The position numbers and the translations under genes were made by a program. Of a stretch of DNA of 64,000 bases, positions 27,021-37,110 are shown piece after piece. The notes under the pieces were generated by a model that was given only the letters and a program-made list of their open reading frames with translations, did not search any database and was not told the DNA's origin. Origin of the DNA: Opitutia bacterium. Lineage in GTDB: Bacteria > Verrucomicrobiota > Verrucomicrobiia > Opitutales > Opitutaceae. The stretch covers positions 186,001 to 250,000 of the forward strand of contig JACRHS010000010.1 of NCBI GenBank assembly GCA_016217595.1, written 5' to 3'. Numbering within the stretch: the first letter of the stretch is position 1; the number at the start of each line of letters is the position of its first letter.

Positions 27021-28424
27021 TTACTTCACCCCGAACACGGCCTTGGCCATTGCGAAGGGGCCGCGGGTGGCGGATTTTGACGGCGGTGCGACCGGAGCTG
27101 GCGCCGCAGCCGGAGCAGCAACTGGCGTCATGCCGCCAAGCGCCTCCTTGTGCCGCCGCTCGGCCTCCGCGAGTCGCAATTCGCGTACGCTCAGGGTCGA
27201 TTCGCGGTGCTTCACGGATTTTTCCAGATCGGCCAGCGCCAGTTTGTCTTCGCGGAAATGGGTGCGCTCGATTTCGAGAATTTCCGTTGCGCGCTGGAGC
27301 TTGGCCCAGGCTTCGCGCAACGCAGCATCATCGGTGAACGGCGACCGCGACGCCGGTTTGGAATTGGCGCTGGTCCACCCCACCCGATCGGCCTCCAGCT
27401 GGGCCTGCATCTCGCGCAACCGGTTCTCATAGTCGCGCAGGTTTTGCTCCTCGGTGCGCAGCAATGCCAGATCCTCGTGCCAGCCCCGCCGCTCCAGAGC
27501 GAGTTCGGCCCTCTCCTGCTGCAAGCGCGCAGCATCGGCCCGCAAACGCTCCTCGGTCTCGACCAGCTCATGCCGGCGGGTCGCCAGCTCGGCGCGTTCC
27601 CGCTCCAGCTCCTGTTCGCTGCGGGAAACCGCGGGCGTGGCCGCCTCCAGCTGGCGGCGTTCGGCCTGGAGGAGATTGCGCTCGCGTTGCAACTCGGCGC
27701 GTTGGTCGGCGAGTTGCCGCGCTTTGTCGTCGATCGTGGCCTGCGCCGCCGCCACCAGCTCGCGCTGGCTGTGCAGCTCTGCAAATTCGTGCTGCAGCCG
27801 GGAGCGATCGTCGCCCTGCGCGAGCAGGGTCTTGAGCTGCATTTCCAGCGCGGCGCGCTCACGGCCCAGACGCTCGACCTGCGTTTCCAGCAACGCCTTT
27901 TCTTTGGTCAGGCGCAGCAGCTCGGCCCGGGATTCCGGCGCGGGCACGGCAAGCGTGGGCGCGCCCGTTCCGGCGTTCCCACCTTCTTCATCGAGACTGT
28001 GCAAAATGGCATCGGCCTGGGCCAGCTCCTCGGGCGTCACGTCGTTGCCAGCGGCGCCAAGTCCGAGCAGGCTGCGCACACAGCGCATCACCGGACGCAG
28101 GTCTTCGCTCTGCAACAACACATCCGCCACGCCCAGCCGGATGCTTTTGATCACCAGCGGCAGCTCGATCTTGGTCACGAGCACGAGCACCGGCACGGTC
28201 GGTTGAATCTTGCGCAAGGTCTCGACAAAGGCAAAGCCGGGGGCGTCGGGCAATTCGAGGTCGACCAGCGCGAGCTCAAACCATTCGTCGCGGGCGGCAG
28301 CCGCGGCCTCAGCCGCCGTGGCATAGGACCGAACATCGAAACCCGCACCGGCGGAAAGCAGCACAAGCTGCCGGCGAATCCGGGGGTCGCCGTGCACCAG
28401 GAGAAGTTTTTTGACGAAGTTCAT
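27021..28424 (-). CDS. Receiver-domain protein with a long coiled coil
   Basis: A 467-residue protein. Residues about 5-120 form a response-regulator receiver domain with phosphoacceptor Asp55 (ALVDLELPD). The acidic pair is reduced (VHGD, Asp13 only) and the conserved Lys of the beta5 loop is missing, so switching may be atypical. Residues about 160-415 are an almost unbroken Glu/Arg/Gln/Leu-rich coiled coil, followed by an Ala/Pro-rich tail and a short conserved-looking end (RGPFAMAKAVFGVK). There is no DNA-binding domain. It is a single gene between the tRNA and the NatB-like gene. A scaffold or structural role is inferred from the architecture. Confidence 0.8.
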   Translation of the reverse strand: MNFVKKLLLVHGDPRIRRQLVLLSAGAGFDVRSYATAAEAAAAARDEWFELALVDLELPDAPGFAFVETLRKIQPTVPVLVLVTKIELPLVIKSIRLGVADVLLQSEDLRPVMRCVRSLLGLGAAGNDVTPEELAQADAILHSLDEEGGNAGTGAPTLAVPAPESRAELLRLTKEKALLETQVERLGRERAALEMQLKTLLAQGDDRSRLQHEFAELHSQRELVAAAQATIDDKARQLADQRAELQRERNLLQAERRQLEAATPAVSRSEQELERERAELATRRHELVETEERLRADAARLQQERAELALERRGWHEDLALLRTEEQNLRDYENRLREMQAQLEADRVGWTSANSKPASRSPFTDDAALREAWAKLQRATEILEIERTHFREDKLALADLEKSVKHRESTLSVRELRLAEAERRHKEALGGMTPVAAPAAAPAPVAPPSKSATRGPFAMAKAVFGVK

Positions 28425-28594
28425 AAGAGGGAGGGTCGGAAGTTTTCTGCTTCGCCAACTATAGACGTCTCCAGCCCACGCTGGCTATAGCTCCCCTAGG
28501 GATTTACACCCATTTTACCGGTACAGAACCGGGTTTAAGAAGGATTTTACCGTCCGCACTGTCACCGGCGGGCGGAGACAGCTTTTCCCCTCGC

Positions 28595-29812
28595 TCAAGC
28601 CCGGAAAAGCACGTCCTCGCGATTGAACATCCGCACGCACAACGCCAGCGCCGCCGCGGCATAAAGGCAGGACGATCCGAAGATGAGCGCGAGGTGCGGC
28701 CAGTGCCACACGCCGGAGACGAGCTCCTTGCTGACCAGCGAGAGGTTCAAGATCGGGACGAGCGCCAGCTTCGTGTTCAACTCGACGCCGGGCAGCAACG
28801 CCATCATCGCCGGCAAAATCACCAGGACCACGAGCGGCGTCACGTAGGTCTGCGCCTCCTTGATGCTTTTCGCGAAAAGCGCGATCGTCATGAGCAAAGC
28901 GGAGAACAACATGGCGAACGGCAGCACCATCGCCACCACCGCGAGCACCCCGAGCGGGTCGAGCGTCGGCATCGCGCCCGCCATGGCGCCAGCCACGGCC
29001 GCACCGTTCTTGAGCAGCAAGGAACCGCCGAGCAGCAGAGAAATGCCCATCGAGGCGAGCGAGCACAGCACGGTCGCGAGCGAGGCGGTCAGCACCATGA
29101 GAAACTTGCCCAGCACCAGATCGGTGCGGCCCACCGGACTGCACAAAATGGTCTCCAGCGTGCCGCGCTCCTTCTCGCCGGCCGTGAGATCGATCGCCGG
29201 ATAAATCGCGCCGACAAAGCAGAAGATGATGAACAGATACGGGATCAACCCGCCGATGGAGTTGCCGCCGACTTTCTCCGGCGGCGCCACGTTCTGGGAG
29301 CGCAATTCAAACGGCCGCACGAACGCCGGTGAGAGCCCGCGCTCCCGCAATCGCGCCGCGACGAGCTTGTCGCGATAGTCGGTGAAGAAGCGGCGGAGCT
29401 CGGAGACCGCGAGGCCGGAGCGCAGCTCGCTCTCGTAGTTGTAGAACTTCACCAGCGCCGGTGTGCCGCGCTCCAACGCGGCATCGAAATCATCCGGGAT
29501 TTCCACGGCCGCCCGGAGTTTCTTGTCGGCGATGCGTGTCCGCCAGTCGTCCGTGGCCGCCACCAGCCGCAGCCGAGGATTGGCCTCCAACGCGGTGCGC
29601 ACCGCCGGCGAGGCCTTGGCGCCGATCAAGGCCACCGTGGGGATTTCCGCGCTGGCTTTGTGAATGATCCTGGACGCCACCGTGCCCGCCGAAAACACCA
29701 GGCACGGCATCAGCACGGTCGGAAGCACGAGAGTGGAAAGCAACGTGCGCCGGTCGCGCACGGTGTCGCGCAGTTCCTTGAGATAAACGGTGAAAATGTT
29801 GCGCCAATTCAT
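28595..29812 (-). CDS. ABC transporter permease, NatB/ABC-2 type
   Basis: A 405-residue membrane protein of the ABC-2 (NatB) type. It has one N-terminal helix (residues about 20-42), a large extracytoplasmic region (about 45-180), then five or six helices. The cytoplasmic GEKERGTLETILCSPVGR segment is the conserved ABC-2 coupling motif. Its ATG at 29812 overlaps the stop of the ATPase gene by 4 bp (ATGA). NatAB exports Na+ in Bacillus; here only a general efflux role can be claimed. Confidence 0.88.
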   Translation of the reverse strand: MNWRNIFTVYLKELRDTVRDRRTLLSTLVLPTVLMPCLVFSAGTVASRIIHKASAEIPTVALIGAKASPAVRTALEANPRLRLVAATDDWRTRIADKKLRAAVEIPDDFDAALERGTPALVKFYNYESELRSGLAVSELRRFFTDYRDKLVAARLRERGLSPAFVRPFELRSQNVAPPEKVGGNSIGGLIPYLFIIFCFVGAIYPAIDLTAGEKERGTLETILCSPVGRTDLVLGKFLMVLTASLATVLCSLASMGISLLLGGSLLLKNGAAVAGAMAGAMPTLDPLGVLAVVAMVLPFAMLFSALLMTIALFAKSIKEAQTYVTPLVVLVILPAMMALLPGVELNTKLALVPILNLSLVSKELVSGVWHWPHLALIFGSSCLYAAAALALCVRMFNREDVLFRA

Positions 29813-30555
29813 GCGTTTGCCTCCGTCGCGCCGACGGCGCGGACAAAAATTTCCTCCATGTCGGTATCGCCAAAACGCGCGGCCAGCTCCGCCTGCGTGC
29901 CCTCGGCGACGAGCCGGCCGCAATGGATGATGCCGATGGTGTCGCAGAGTTTCTCCACCTCGCTCATGACATGCGTGGAATAAAGCACGGTCTTGCCGCG
30001 GTCGCGGCAGTCGCGCACGAAACGCACGATGGCGCGCGCCGCCATCACATCGAGCCCGAGCGTCGGTTCGTCGAACACCAGCACGGCGGGATCGTGGACG
30101 AGCGTGCGGGCGATGGACGTTTTCTGCTTCATGCCGGTGGAGAATTTCTCCACGCGCCGGTCGAGAAACTCGTGCATGTCGAGTTCGTCCGCCAGTTCGC
30201 GGGTGCGGGCCGCGATCCGCTCGTCGGAGAGTCCGTTGAGCCGGCCGAAATAGGCGATGGTCTCGCGGGCGGTGAGCCGGCCGTAGAGGGCGGTGCTCGT
30301 GGCGAGAAATCCGATCCGGGAGCGCACTTGCTCCGGCTGGGTGCGCACATCGCAATCGGCGACCGAGGCCTCGCCGGCGGTGGGTTGCAGCAAGGTGGCG
30401 AGCAGACGCAACGTGGTGGTCTTGCCCGCGCCGTTGGCGCCGAGCAGCCCGTAAATGCGGCCGGCCGGACAGGTGAACGACACGTCATCGACCGCGCGAA
30501 TTTCGCCGCGCTTTTTATCGCGGAAGATTTTGGTGAGCCCGCGGACTGCAATCAT
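29809..30555 (-). CDS. ABC transporter ATP-binding protein, NatA type
   Basis: A 248-residue ATPase with Walker [11 protein letters not shown] (near residues 40-49), the signature FSTGMKQK, Walker [13 protein letters not shown] and the H-loop STHVMSE. The ATG at 30555 begins [11 protein letters not shown]; the frame open further upstream is the LysR gene region in another frame. It forms an exporter with the permease encoded directly downstream. Confidence 0.93.
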   Translation of the reverse strand: MIAVRGLTKIFRDKKRGEIRAVDDVSFTCPAGRIYGLLGANGAGKTTTLRLLATLLQPTAGEASVADCDVRTQPEQVRSRIGFLATSTALYGRLTARETIAYFGRLNGLSDERIAARTRELADELDMHEFLDRRVEKFSTGMKQKTSIARTLVHDPAVLVFDEPTLGLDVMAARAIVRFVRDCRDRGKTVLYSTHVMSEVEKLCDTIGIIHCGRLVAEGTQAELAARFGDTDMEEIFVRAVGATEANA

Positions 30556-30613
30556 GGCGGGAGGTTGGCGCAGAGGAACCGGCGAGGTCACGGCAAAACC
30601 GCGGTGCCGCCGG

Positions 30614-31525
30614 TTAACGCGCCCGGGCTTTGGCCAGCGGCGTCGCCGCCAGCAACTCCGCCAACGTCTCCAGCCGGCGCACCGATTCGGCGTCATTGCG
30701 CCAGACGGCGTTGACCTCGAATTGAATCGCGGCGGGCGACTCCAGCTCGGCGAAGACCACGCCCGAGTGCGGCAGGCGGCGCGAAAACGGCAGCATATAA
30801 CCGATGCCCTCGCCGGCGGCCACGTGCGCCAGCACCGCCGCGGCGCCATTGGCCTCGGCCCGCAGCTTGGGCGTGAAACCGGCGCGCGCCGCCGCATCGA
30901 GCAGCAGGCGTTTGCGTCCGGGGAAGTGCCGTTCGTCCCAACCGATCCACGTCGCCTCGGCCAGGTCGGCGAGCCGATGGCGCGGTTTCCGCGCGAGAGC
31001 GCTTTTGGCGGGCAAAGCCAGCACCGCCGGCACCGCCGCCAGCGCCCGCGAGGCAAACTCGATTTGCAGGGCGATGTCGACCGGCCCGAGCAAGGCGATG
31101 TCGATCTCGCCGCGCCGCAAACCGCGGATCAGCTCGCTCGGCGTGCCCTCGACCGATTGCAGCTCGGCGCCGGGAAATCGTTTCAAAAACCGCCGGATCG
31201 CCGGCGCGTACAGTCCCGCCCACAGCGCGCCGTGATGCCCGAAATGCACGCGATCCGCCGCGGCCTGCGCCGCCGCCTTGACCTCGCCAGCCGCCAGTTC
31301 GGCCGCAAGCAACAACTCCCGCGCGCGCGTGAGAAACACCTGTCCGGCCGCAGTGAGAGTCACCCGCGCGGCCGACCGCCGCAACAGCGAGCACCCCAGA
31401 TGCTCCTCCAATCCGGACAGTCGTCGCTGTAAAACTGGCGACGTGATTCGCAACCGTTGCGCGGCCTGGGGAAAACTCAGGGTTTCAGCGACCGCGATGA
31501 ATGAGCGCAAGCCGTGGAGTTCCAT
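30614..31525 (-). CDS. LysR-family transcriptional regulator
   Basis: A 303-residue protein. The N-terminal winged helix-turn-helix is clear (MELHGLRSFIAVAETLSFPQ, then AAQRLRITSPVLQRRLSGLE), followed by a type 2 periplasmic-binding-like effector domain (residues about 90-300). The usual S-x-S-x-L recognition helix reads SPVLQRRLSGLE. It is divergent from deoC across 107 bp, where a shared operator would be expected, but it could also control the NatAB pair downstream on its own strand. The effector is unknown. Confidence 0.92.
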   Translation of the reverse strand: MELHGLRSFIAVAETLSFPQAAQRLRITSPVLQRRLSGLEEHLGCSLLRRSAARVTLTAAGQVFLTRARELLLAAELAAGEVKAAAQAAADRVHFGHHGALWAGLYAPAIRRFLKRFPGAELQSVEGTPSELIRGLRRGEIDIALLGPVDIALQIEFASRALAAVPAVLALPAKSALARKPRHRLADLAEATWIGWDERHFPGRKRLLLDAAARAGFTPKLRAEANGAAAVLAHVAAGEGIGYMLPFSRRLPHSGVVFAELESPAAIQFEVNAVWRNDAESVRRLETLAELLAATPLAKARAR

Positions 31526-31632
31526 GTCCTCCGAGGTAAACTAGTTTTCTCCAGGTCATTCCACTCCAAAATGCATCGGCACGCGCAGAACCGGCTTTCC
31601 GCCGCGCGGCAATTCCCTATGGTGGCGCGATC

Positions 31633-32337
31633 ATGCCACTCACGCCCGCCCAGTTCGCCGCCACGCTCGACGCCACCAATCTCCGTCTCGACGCCACCGC
31701 CGCCGACATCCGCGCCTTGTGTGCCGAGGCCGCCACTCACCGCTGCGCCTGCGTGATGATTTACCCCGCCAGTGTGCCGCTCGCGGCGCAGGCGCTGGCC
31801 GGCACCGGCATGCGCATCGGCACGGTGATTGGTTTTCCGAGCGGCCGGTTCAGCACTGCCGCCAAGGCCGCCGAGATCGACGCCGTGGCCGCCGCCGGCG
31901 CGCACGAAGTCGACATCGTGATGAATTACGCCGCGCTCCGCGAAGGCGAAGAAGCCGTGGTCGCCGCGGAGCTCGCCGAGCTCACCGCGCGCGCGCACCG
32001 GCACGGGCAGCTCGTGAAGGTGATCACGGAAAATTGTTATCTCAACGAGGCGCAGATGCTCGCCGCGCTGCGGTTGTGCGAAGACGCCGGAGTCGATTTC
32101 ATCAAAACCTCCACCGGGTTCGGCAGCGCCGGCGCCAAGGTCGAGCAGATCGCGCTCTGGGCACGCCATCGCCGCGGCCCCATCAAATTGAAAGCCGCCG
32201 GCGGGATCAAAACGCTGCGCGACGCGCTGGCGTTGCTCGATGCCGGCGCGGAACGGCTCGGTGCGTCGAGCGCCGCCGCACTGCTCGCCGAGTTGCGCGG
32301 CAACGCGGCCGCTCCGGCGACGCCGGGCAATTACTGA
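31633..32337 (+). CDS. deoC: Deoxyribose-phosphate aldolase
   Basis: A 234-residue class I aldolase that cleaves 2-deoxyribose-5-phosphate to glyceraldehyde-3-phosphate and acetaldehyde in deoxynucleoside catabolism. The Schiff-base Lys158 is in FIKTSTGF, the second catalytic Lys187 in KLKAAGGIKT, and Asp94 in EVDIVMN. The length fits the short bacterial type. Its end overlaps the convergent kinase gene by 7 bp. Confidence 0.94.
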   Translation: MPLTPAQFAATLDATNLRLDATAADIRALCAEAATHRCACVMIYPASVPLAAQALAGTGMRIGTVIGFPSGRFSTAAKAAEIDAVAAAGAHEVDIVMNYAALREGEEAVVAAELAELTARAHRHGQLVKVITENCYLNEAQMLAALRLCEDAGVDFIKTSTGFGSAGAKVEQIALWARHRRGPIKLKAAGGIKTLRDALALLDAGAERLGASSAAALLAELRGNAAAPATPGNY

Positions 32338-35300
32338 GCTTCGCGCCCGGCGACGAGCGCATCGGGCTCGTCGGATTCGTCGGTCATCAAGACTGACGCC
32401 AGCACCTTCGCGAGCTCCGTAATTTTATACGGCTTGGGCACCATGCCGCGGAAGCCGTGCGCGCGATAATTCGCCAGCACCGGATCGCTCGAATAGCCGC
32501 TGGAAACGATGGCGCACACGCGCGGATCCACTTCGCGCAACGCCTGCATCGCTTCGAGTCCGCCCATGCCGCCGGGCACCGTGAGGTCGAGGATCACGGC
32601 ATCGAACGGCCGGCCGGCGGCGCGCGCCGCCGTGTAAGTTCGCACCACTTCGGCGCCATCGGCCACGACGACGGGATCGAAGCCGATGCGTTGCAACAGC
32701 GCGCCTGCAAGCCGGCGGATCGGTTCCTCGTCGTCCATGAACAGCACCCGGCCGGTCTGTCGCGTGATTTGCTGCGGCGTGAGCGCCGGCGGTTCCGGTG
32801 CCTTGCGGGCGGCGGGCAGCCAGATGTGGAACGTCGTGCCGCTGCCGAGCACGGATTCCACCTCGATGTGTCCCTGGTGTTTCTTGACGATCGAGTAGAC
32901 GGTCGCGAGTCCGAGCCCGCTGCCTTGCTGCTTGGTGGTGAAATAGGGATCGAAGATGCGCGGCAGGTGCTCGGGGCGGATGCCGAGGCCGGTGTCGGCG
33001 AGCGAGAGCTTCAAATAACGGCCCGCGGCCAGCGCCGGCACCGCGCCAAACGCCACCTCGGCATTGCGCAAAGTGACGCGAATCACGCCGCCCTCGGGCA
33101 TCGCCTGCACGGCGTTGATGACAATATTCTGCACCACCTGGCCGACCTGCCCCTTGTCCACGTCGGCCGGCCAGAGGTTGGCGGCGAGCTCGAACGTGCA
33201 CCGGACTTTCGAACCGTGGAGCGTGAACTCCGTCGCCTCGCGCACGATGTCGGGCAGGATCACGGCGCTGCGCACCGGGTCGCCGCCCTTGGCAAACGTC
33301 AGCAACTGCTGGGTGAGGTCACGCGTGCGCATCACACCGCGCTCGGCTTCGCGCAGCCAGCGGCCGGTGGTGGCCTGCACCTGCGTGTCGAGCATCGCGA
33401 GCGTGAGGTTGCCCATCACGACGGTGAGGAGATTGTTGAAATCGTGCGCGATGCCGCCGGCGAGGATGCCGAGCGATTCGAGCTTCGAGGCGCGGAGCAG
33501 CTCGGATTCGAGCCGGGCGCGCTCGGTGACGTCGCGCAACACCAGCACCGCGCCCACCAGGGTCCCGCCAATGCCGTACATCGCCGCCACGCGTCCCTCG
33601 ACCAGCACCAGCCCGCCGGCGCGCGAACGCACCGCGCTCTGCTTGGGCAGATCGGTGACCCGCGCCTCGGCCAGTTGCACCGGCGCGGGCAGCGGCACGC
33701 GCTGGCCGGTCTTCTCGTGCTGCAACAGGCACACCTCGGCAAGCGGATGGCCGACGGCGGAGCCCGCGCTCCAGCCAGTGAGCTTTTCCGCGGCCTCGTT
33801 GATAAACTGCACCACGCCGGCGGTGTCGGCCGTGATCACGCCCTCGGTCATGGCGCGCAAGGTCACGCTCAGGCGTTCGCGCTCCGTGGCGAGCGCCGTC
33901 TCCGCGCGCACGATGTCGCTCAGGTCGACGAGCAGCAGTTGCGTGCGCGAGTAGTCCGGCCGGCCTTCCAACACGGGCACCCACCAGTGGTAGAAGGTGC
34001 GCACCAGTGTGCCGTCCAACGCCCGGAAGGCGGTCTCGCCCTCGCTCTCGTTGCGCCCGGCCCAGATCGCGAGGAGCGTCTGGTAACGCATCCGCGCCGT
34101 CTCGGCGGTGGTGGTGGACTCCGCTTCCTCCAGCAGCCGCGCCTTGGACGGCGCCCGCATCAACCGCACCGCCTCCATGTTGACGCCGTGCACCCGGCAC
34201 GCGCGCTGGTGCGTGAGATGCTCCTCGGGATGCGTCTCAATGTAGGCCGCCAGATCGGTAACGCCCGCCGCCCGCAATTTGTCCAACCAGACGATGATGG
34301 TCGTGATATCGTACTCCGCGATGGCCAGCGGCGAGTGTTCGACGAGTTCGCGGTACCGCGCCTCGCTCGCGCGCAAGGCCTCCTCCGCCTGCCGCCGCGC
34401 GGTCACATCGATCACCACCGCGACGAGATTCCACCGGCCGGTGGCGACCGGCGTGATCTCGATTTTTTCCGCCAGCCAAAATTCGCGCTCGGCCGTCCGG
34501 AACAAAAACTCCTGTTGATAACCGCTCGCGCCATCGCGCAAGGCCGCGACACTGCGCGCCTGCAATTCTGCGCTCTGCGGCACCTGGGCATCCGGCCAGA
34601 GCTGGGTGAGTTCGGCGTCGCGTTCGCCGCCAAACAGCCGGCGGTGCAGCCCCGAAGCTGGCACGTGGTAGCGCCACTCCAGCCGTCCCTCCACTTCGCG
34701 CACCTGCGCCTGCCAGAGCATGCAGTCGGCCTGTTCGATCAGCTGGCGCAAACGCTCCTCGCTCATTCGCAACGCTTCGTCGGCGCGCCGGCGGGCCGTC
34801 ACGTCCGTCACAAAACCGTGGAAGTACAGCAGCCGCCCGTCGGAATCGCGGACCGCGCGGACGTTTTCCGACACCCAGATCACCGAGCCATCGCGTCGCC
34901 AGATTTCCGATTCAAATTCCGCCACCGAATCGTTGTTGCCGAGCAACTCGATAAACTCCGCCCGGCGCCCGGGCCGCACGTACAACCGGCCATCCGCGCG
35001 GATGTCGGCATTGAAAAACTCCTCGGGGCTGGCGTAGCCAAACATGCGGGCGAGCGCCGGATTGACGGTGCGGAAAACGCCCTCCCGCGTCGTCTCGTAG
35101 ACGCCCTCGATGGCGTTTTCAAACAGCTCGCGATACCGGCTCTCGGCCTGATGGCGCTGCGTGATGTCCTGCGCCAGCACCAGCACGCCCGGCCGGCCGC
35201 CGAACGCGTGCGGATGGGCGCTGACATCCATGAACATCACCGTGCCGTCTTTGCGCCGGTGCTGCCAGATCCCGCCGCTGATGCCGCTCTGGCGCTTCTG

Positions 35301-36965
35301 GCTGAGCGCCTGCTTCAAGCGCGCGATTTCGGATGGCGGCCGCAGATCGAAGATCGTCATCTGCGCGAACTCGGCGCGCGTGTAGCCGTACAACGCCACG
35401 GCCGCCTCGTTGACCATCAGGAACCGGTGCGTCTCCAGATCGTAGACGTACATCGGGCTGGGGTTGTTCTCGAACAACCGGCGGTACTGGTCCTCGCTGG
35501 CGCGCACCGCCGCCTCGGCGCGCTTGCGTTCGCTGATGTCGGCATGCACCCCGACGATGCGCACCGGGCGGGCCTGCGCATCGCGCACCACCTGCCCGCG
35601 CGAATGCACCCATTTGTAGCTCCCGTCCTTGCAGCAGAGGCGGTGCTCGGTCTCGTAGCGCGGCGTGCGCCCCTGCAAGTGTGCCTCCATTTCCGCCGCA
35701 ACGGTCGCGCGGTCGTCCGGATGCACGCGTTGCACCCACTCTTCCCGCCGGCTGGAGATTTCCTCGGGCTCGTAGCCCAGCATTTCTTTCCAACGATCCG
35801 AGTAATAGGAATCGCCCGTCTGGAAATTGGTCTCCCAGATGCCGACGTTGAACCCTTGCAACGCCAGGCGGGAGCGCTCCTCGCTCGTGCGCAACTGATC
35901 CGCCATCGCGTGCAGCTCGGTCAGGTCGGTGTACGCCAGCAGCACGCGCCGCAAATCGGGCCGCCCATCCGTCAACGGCACCGACCAGTGCATGAGACTG
36001 TATCCCAGGTAACCAACCGACGGCGGTTGATCGAGGTTGCACGTCATCGTCAGCTGCCCGTCCCAGAGCGATTCCAACTCGCAATGAAAATCCTGCACCA
36101 CCAGCGGCGGCAGCTGCTCCGCCAGCACGCGATTGTAGGCGGCGACATCGGGCAGGCCGAGGCGTTGCAACGCCAGCCGGTTGGCCGCCGTCACCGGGCA
36201 GCGGACGAACTGCTCTGCCAGCGCCGTCGGATGCGCTTCGAGGTACGCGTTGAAATCCTTCACGCCCTCGGCGCGCAAACCGTCGAGCCACCGGCCCGCT
36301 TCCGTGTAATCTTTCTCCAACACCGCCACCGGCGCATGATCGAACAGCGCCCGGAACCGCGCCTCGCTGGCGCGCTGGGCGGCTTGCGCGGCGTAAACCG
36401 GACGCAGATCGCGCACCGTCGCCTGCATGAACCACCGGCCCTGGACCTGAATCGGCGTGGCCCGGATTTCGAGCGGAATGCGTTCGCCGGAGCGATGACA
36501 CACCCACGCCTCGCCCGTGCCGATGCCACCGGAGCTAATCCGCGCGCGGAAACGCCGGTCCATCTCTTCGCGTTTGTCGGGCGGATAAACCATCGTGTGG
36601 TGCTGCCCGATAAGCTCACCCAACTTATATCCGAGCTGCTCCTCCGCAGCGCGGTTGACCTGCCAGATCAATCCCGTCTCGCCGTCGGTGATCACAATCG
36701 CATCAGTCGCGCCATCGATGAGACAACGCCACCGCGCCTCGGCCTCGGTCATGGCCGCCAGTTGCCGCGCCAGCTTTCGTCGCGACCACCCGAGCCACAC
36801 GGCACCGGCCACAGCCGCACCGGCCACCAAGGGCCAGCCGACGCCAGCACCGATCAGCGTGGCCACGCCATTTGGGTTTTGGGCACAACCCTGCGTTCCC
36901 ACCGCGACAAGCGGTCCGGCCGCAAAAACAAACATTCCTGTGCCCCGAAGCAGATTTCGATCCAT
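32331..36965 (-). CDS. Hybrid sensor histidine kinase with eight PAS-type modules and a receiver domain
   Basis: A 1544-residue protein. Two hydrophobic N-terminal segments (about 7-25 and 34-60) anchor it. Eight PAS-like modules follow (about residues 75-1160); several end in the PAC-type DITERK/VTARRRAD sequence. Modules 2 (201-350) and 7 (868-1020) are atypical and resemble each other. The HisKA domain has His1174 in GGIAHDFNNLL; the ATPase domain has N1284, DTGLGI at 1324 and GSGLGLATV; the C-terminal receiver has the acidic pair at 1411-1412, Asp1460 and Lys1511. The HDFNN box places it in the NtrB-like/HPK4 group. I prefer the ATG at 36965; an earlier start at 37007 is possible. The partner output protein is not encoded nearby. 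Confidence 0.92.
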   Translation of the reverse strand: MDRNLLRGTGMFVFAAGPLVAVGTQGCAQNPNGVATLIGAGVGWPLVAGAAVAGAVWLGWSRRKLARQLAAMTEAEARWRCLIDGATDAIVITDGETGLIWQVNRAAEEQLGYKLGELIGQHHTMVYPPDKREEMDRRFRARISSGGIGTGEAWVCHRSGERIPLEIRATPIQVQGRWFMQATVRDLRPVYAAQAAQRASEARFRALFDHAPVAVLEKDYTEAGRWLDGLRAEGVKDFNAYLEAHPTALAEQFVRCPVTAANRLALQRLGLPDVAAYNRVLAEQLPPLVVQDFHCELESLWDGQLTMTCNLDQPPSVGYLGYSLMHWSVPLTDGRPDLRRVLLAYTDLTELHAMADQLRTSEERSRLALQGFNVGIWETNFQTGDSYYSDRWKEMLGYEPEEISSRREEWVQRVHPDDRATVAAEMEAHLQGRTPRYETEHRLCCKDGSYKWVHSRGQVVRDAQARPVRIVGVHADISERKRAEAAVRASEDQYRRLFENNPSPMYVYDLETHRFLMVNEAAVALYGYTRAEFAQMTIFDLRPPSEIARLKQALSQKRQSGISGGIWQHRRKDGTVMFMDVSAHPHAFGGRPGVLVLAQDITQRHQAESRYRELFENAIEGVYETTREGVFRTVNPALARMFGYASPEEFFNADIRADGRLYVRPGRRAEFIELLGNNDSVAEFESEIWRRDGSVIWVSENVRAVRDSDGRLLYFHGFVTDVTARRRADEALRMSEERLRQLIEQADCMLWQAQVREVEGRLEWRYHVPASGLHRRLFGGERDAELTQLWPDAQVPQSAELQARSVAALRDGASGYQQEFLFRTAEREFWLAEKIEITPVATGRWNLVAVVIDVTARRQAEEALRASEARYRELVEHSPLAIAEYDITTIIVWLDKLRAAGVTDLAAYIETHPEEHLTHQRACRVHGVNMEAVRLMRAPSKARLLEEAESTTTAETARMRYQTLLAIWAGRNESEGETAFRALDGTLVRTFYHWWVPVLEGRPDYSRTQLLLVDLSDIVRAETALATERERLSVTLRAMTEGVITADTAGVVQFINEAAEKLTGWSAGSAVGHPLAEVCLLQHEKTGQRVPLPAPVQLAEARVTDLPKQSAVRSRAGGLVLVEGRVAAMYGIGGTLVGAVLVLRDVTERARLESELLRASKLESLGILAGGIAHDFNNLLTVVMGNLTLAMLDTQVQATTGRWLREAERGVMRTRDLTQQLLTFAKGGDPVRSAVILPDIVREATEFTLHGSKVRCTFELAANLWPADVDKGQVGQVVQNIVINAVQAMPEGGVIRVTLRNAEVAFGAVPALAAGRYLKLSLADTGLGIRPEHLPRIFDPYFTTKQQGSGLGLATVYSIVKKHQGHIEVESVLGSGTTFHIWLPAARKAPEPPALTPQQITRQTGRVLFMDDEEPIRRLAGALLQRIGFDPVVVADGAEVVRTYTAARAAGRPFDAVILDLTVPGGMGGLEAMQALREVDPRVCAIVSSGYSSDPVLANYRAHGFRGMVPKPYKITELAKVLASVLMTDESDEPDALVAGREAQ

Positions 36966-37110
36966 GGGGGTAAAATGGGTCCGCAAGCAATAGGGGTGAT
37001 TCCGCATTGTCGAGTCACATTCCCCTCAACCGATCCTTCGAGCCCTGTGTCCGGATTTAGCTCGCCGTCCCACGCGCAGACCGGCGCAAATCCTCCGTCT
37101 CCCGCTCTTC

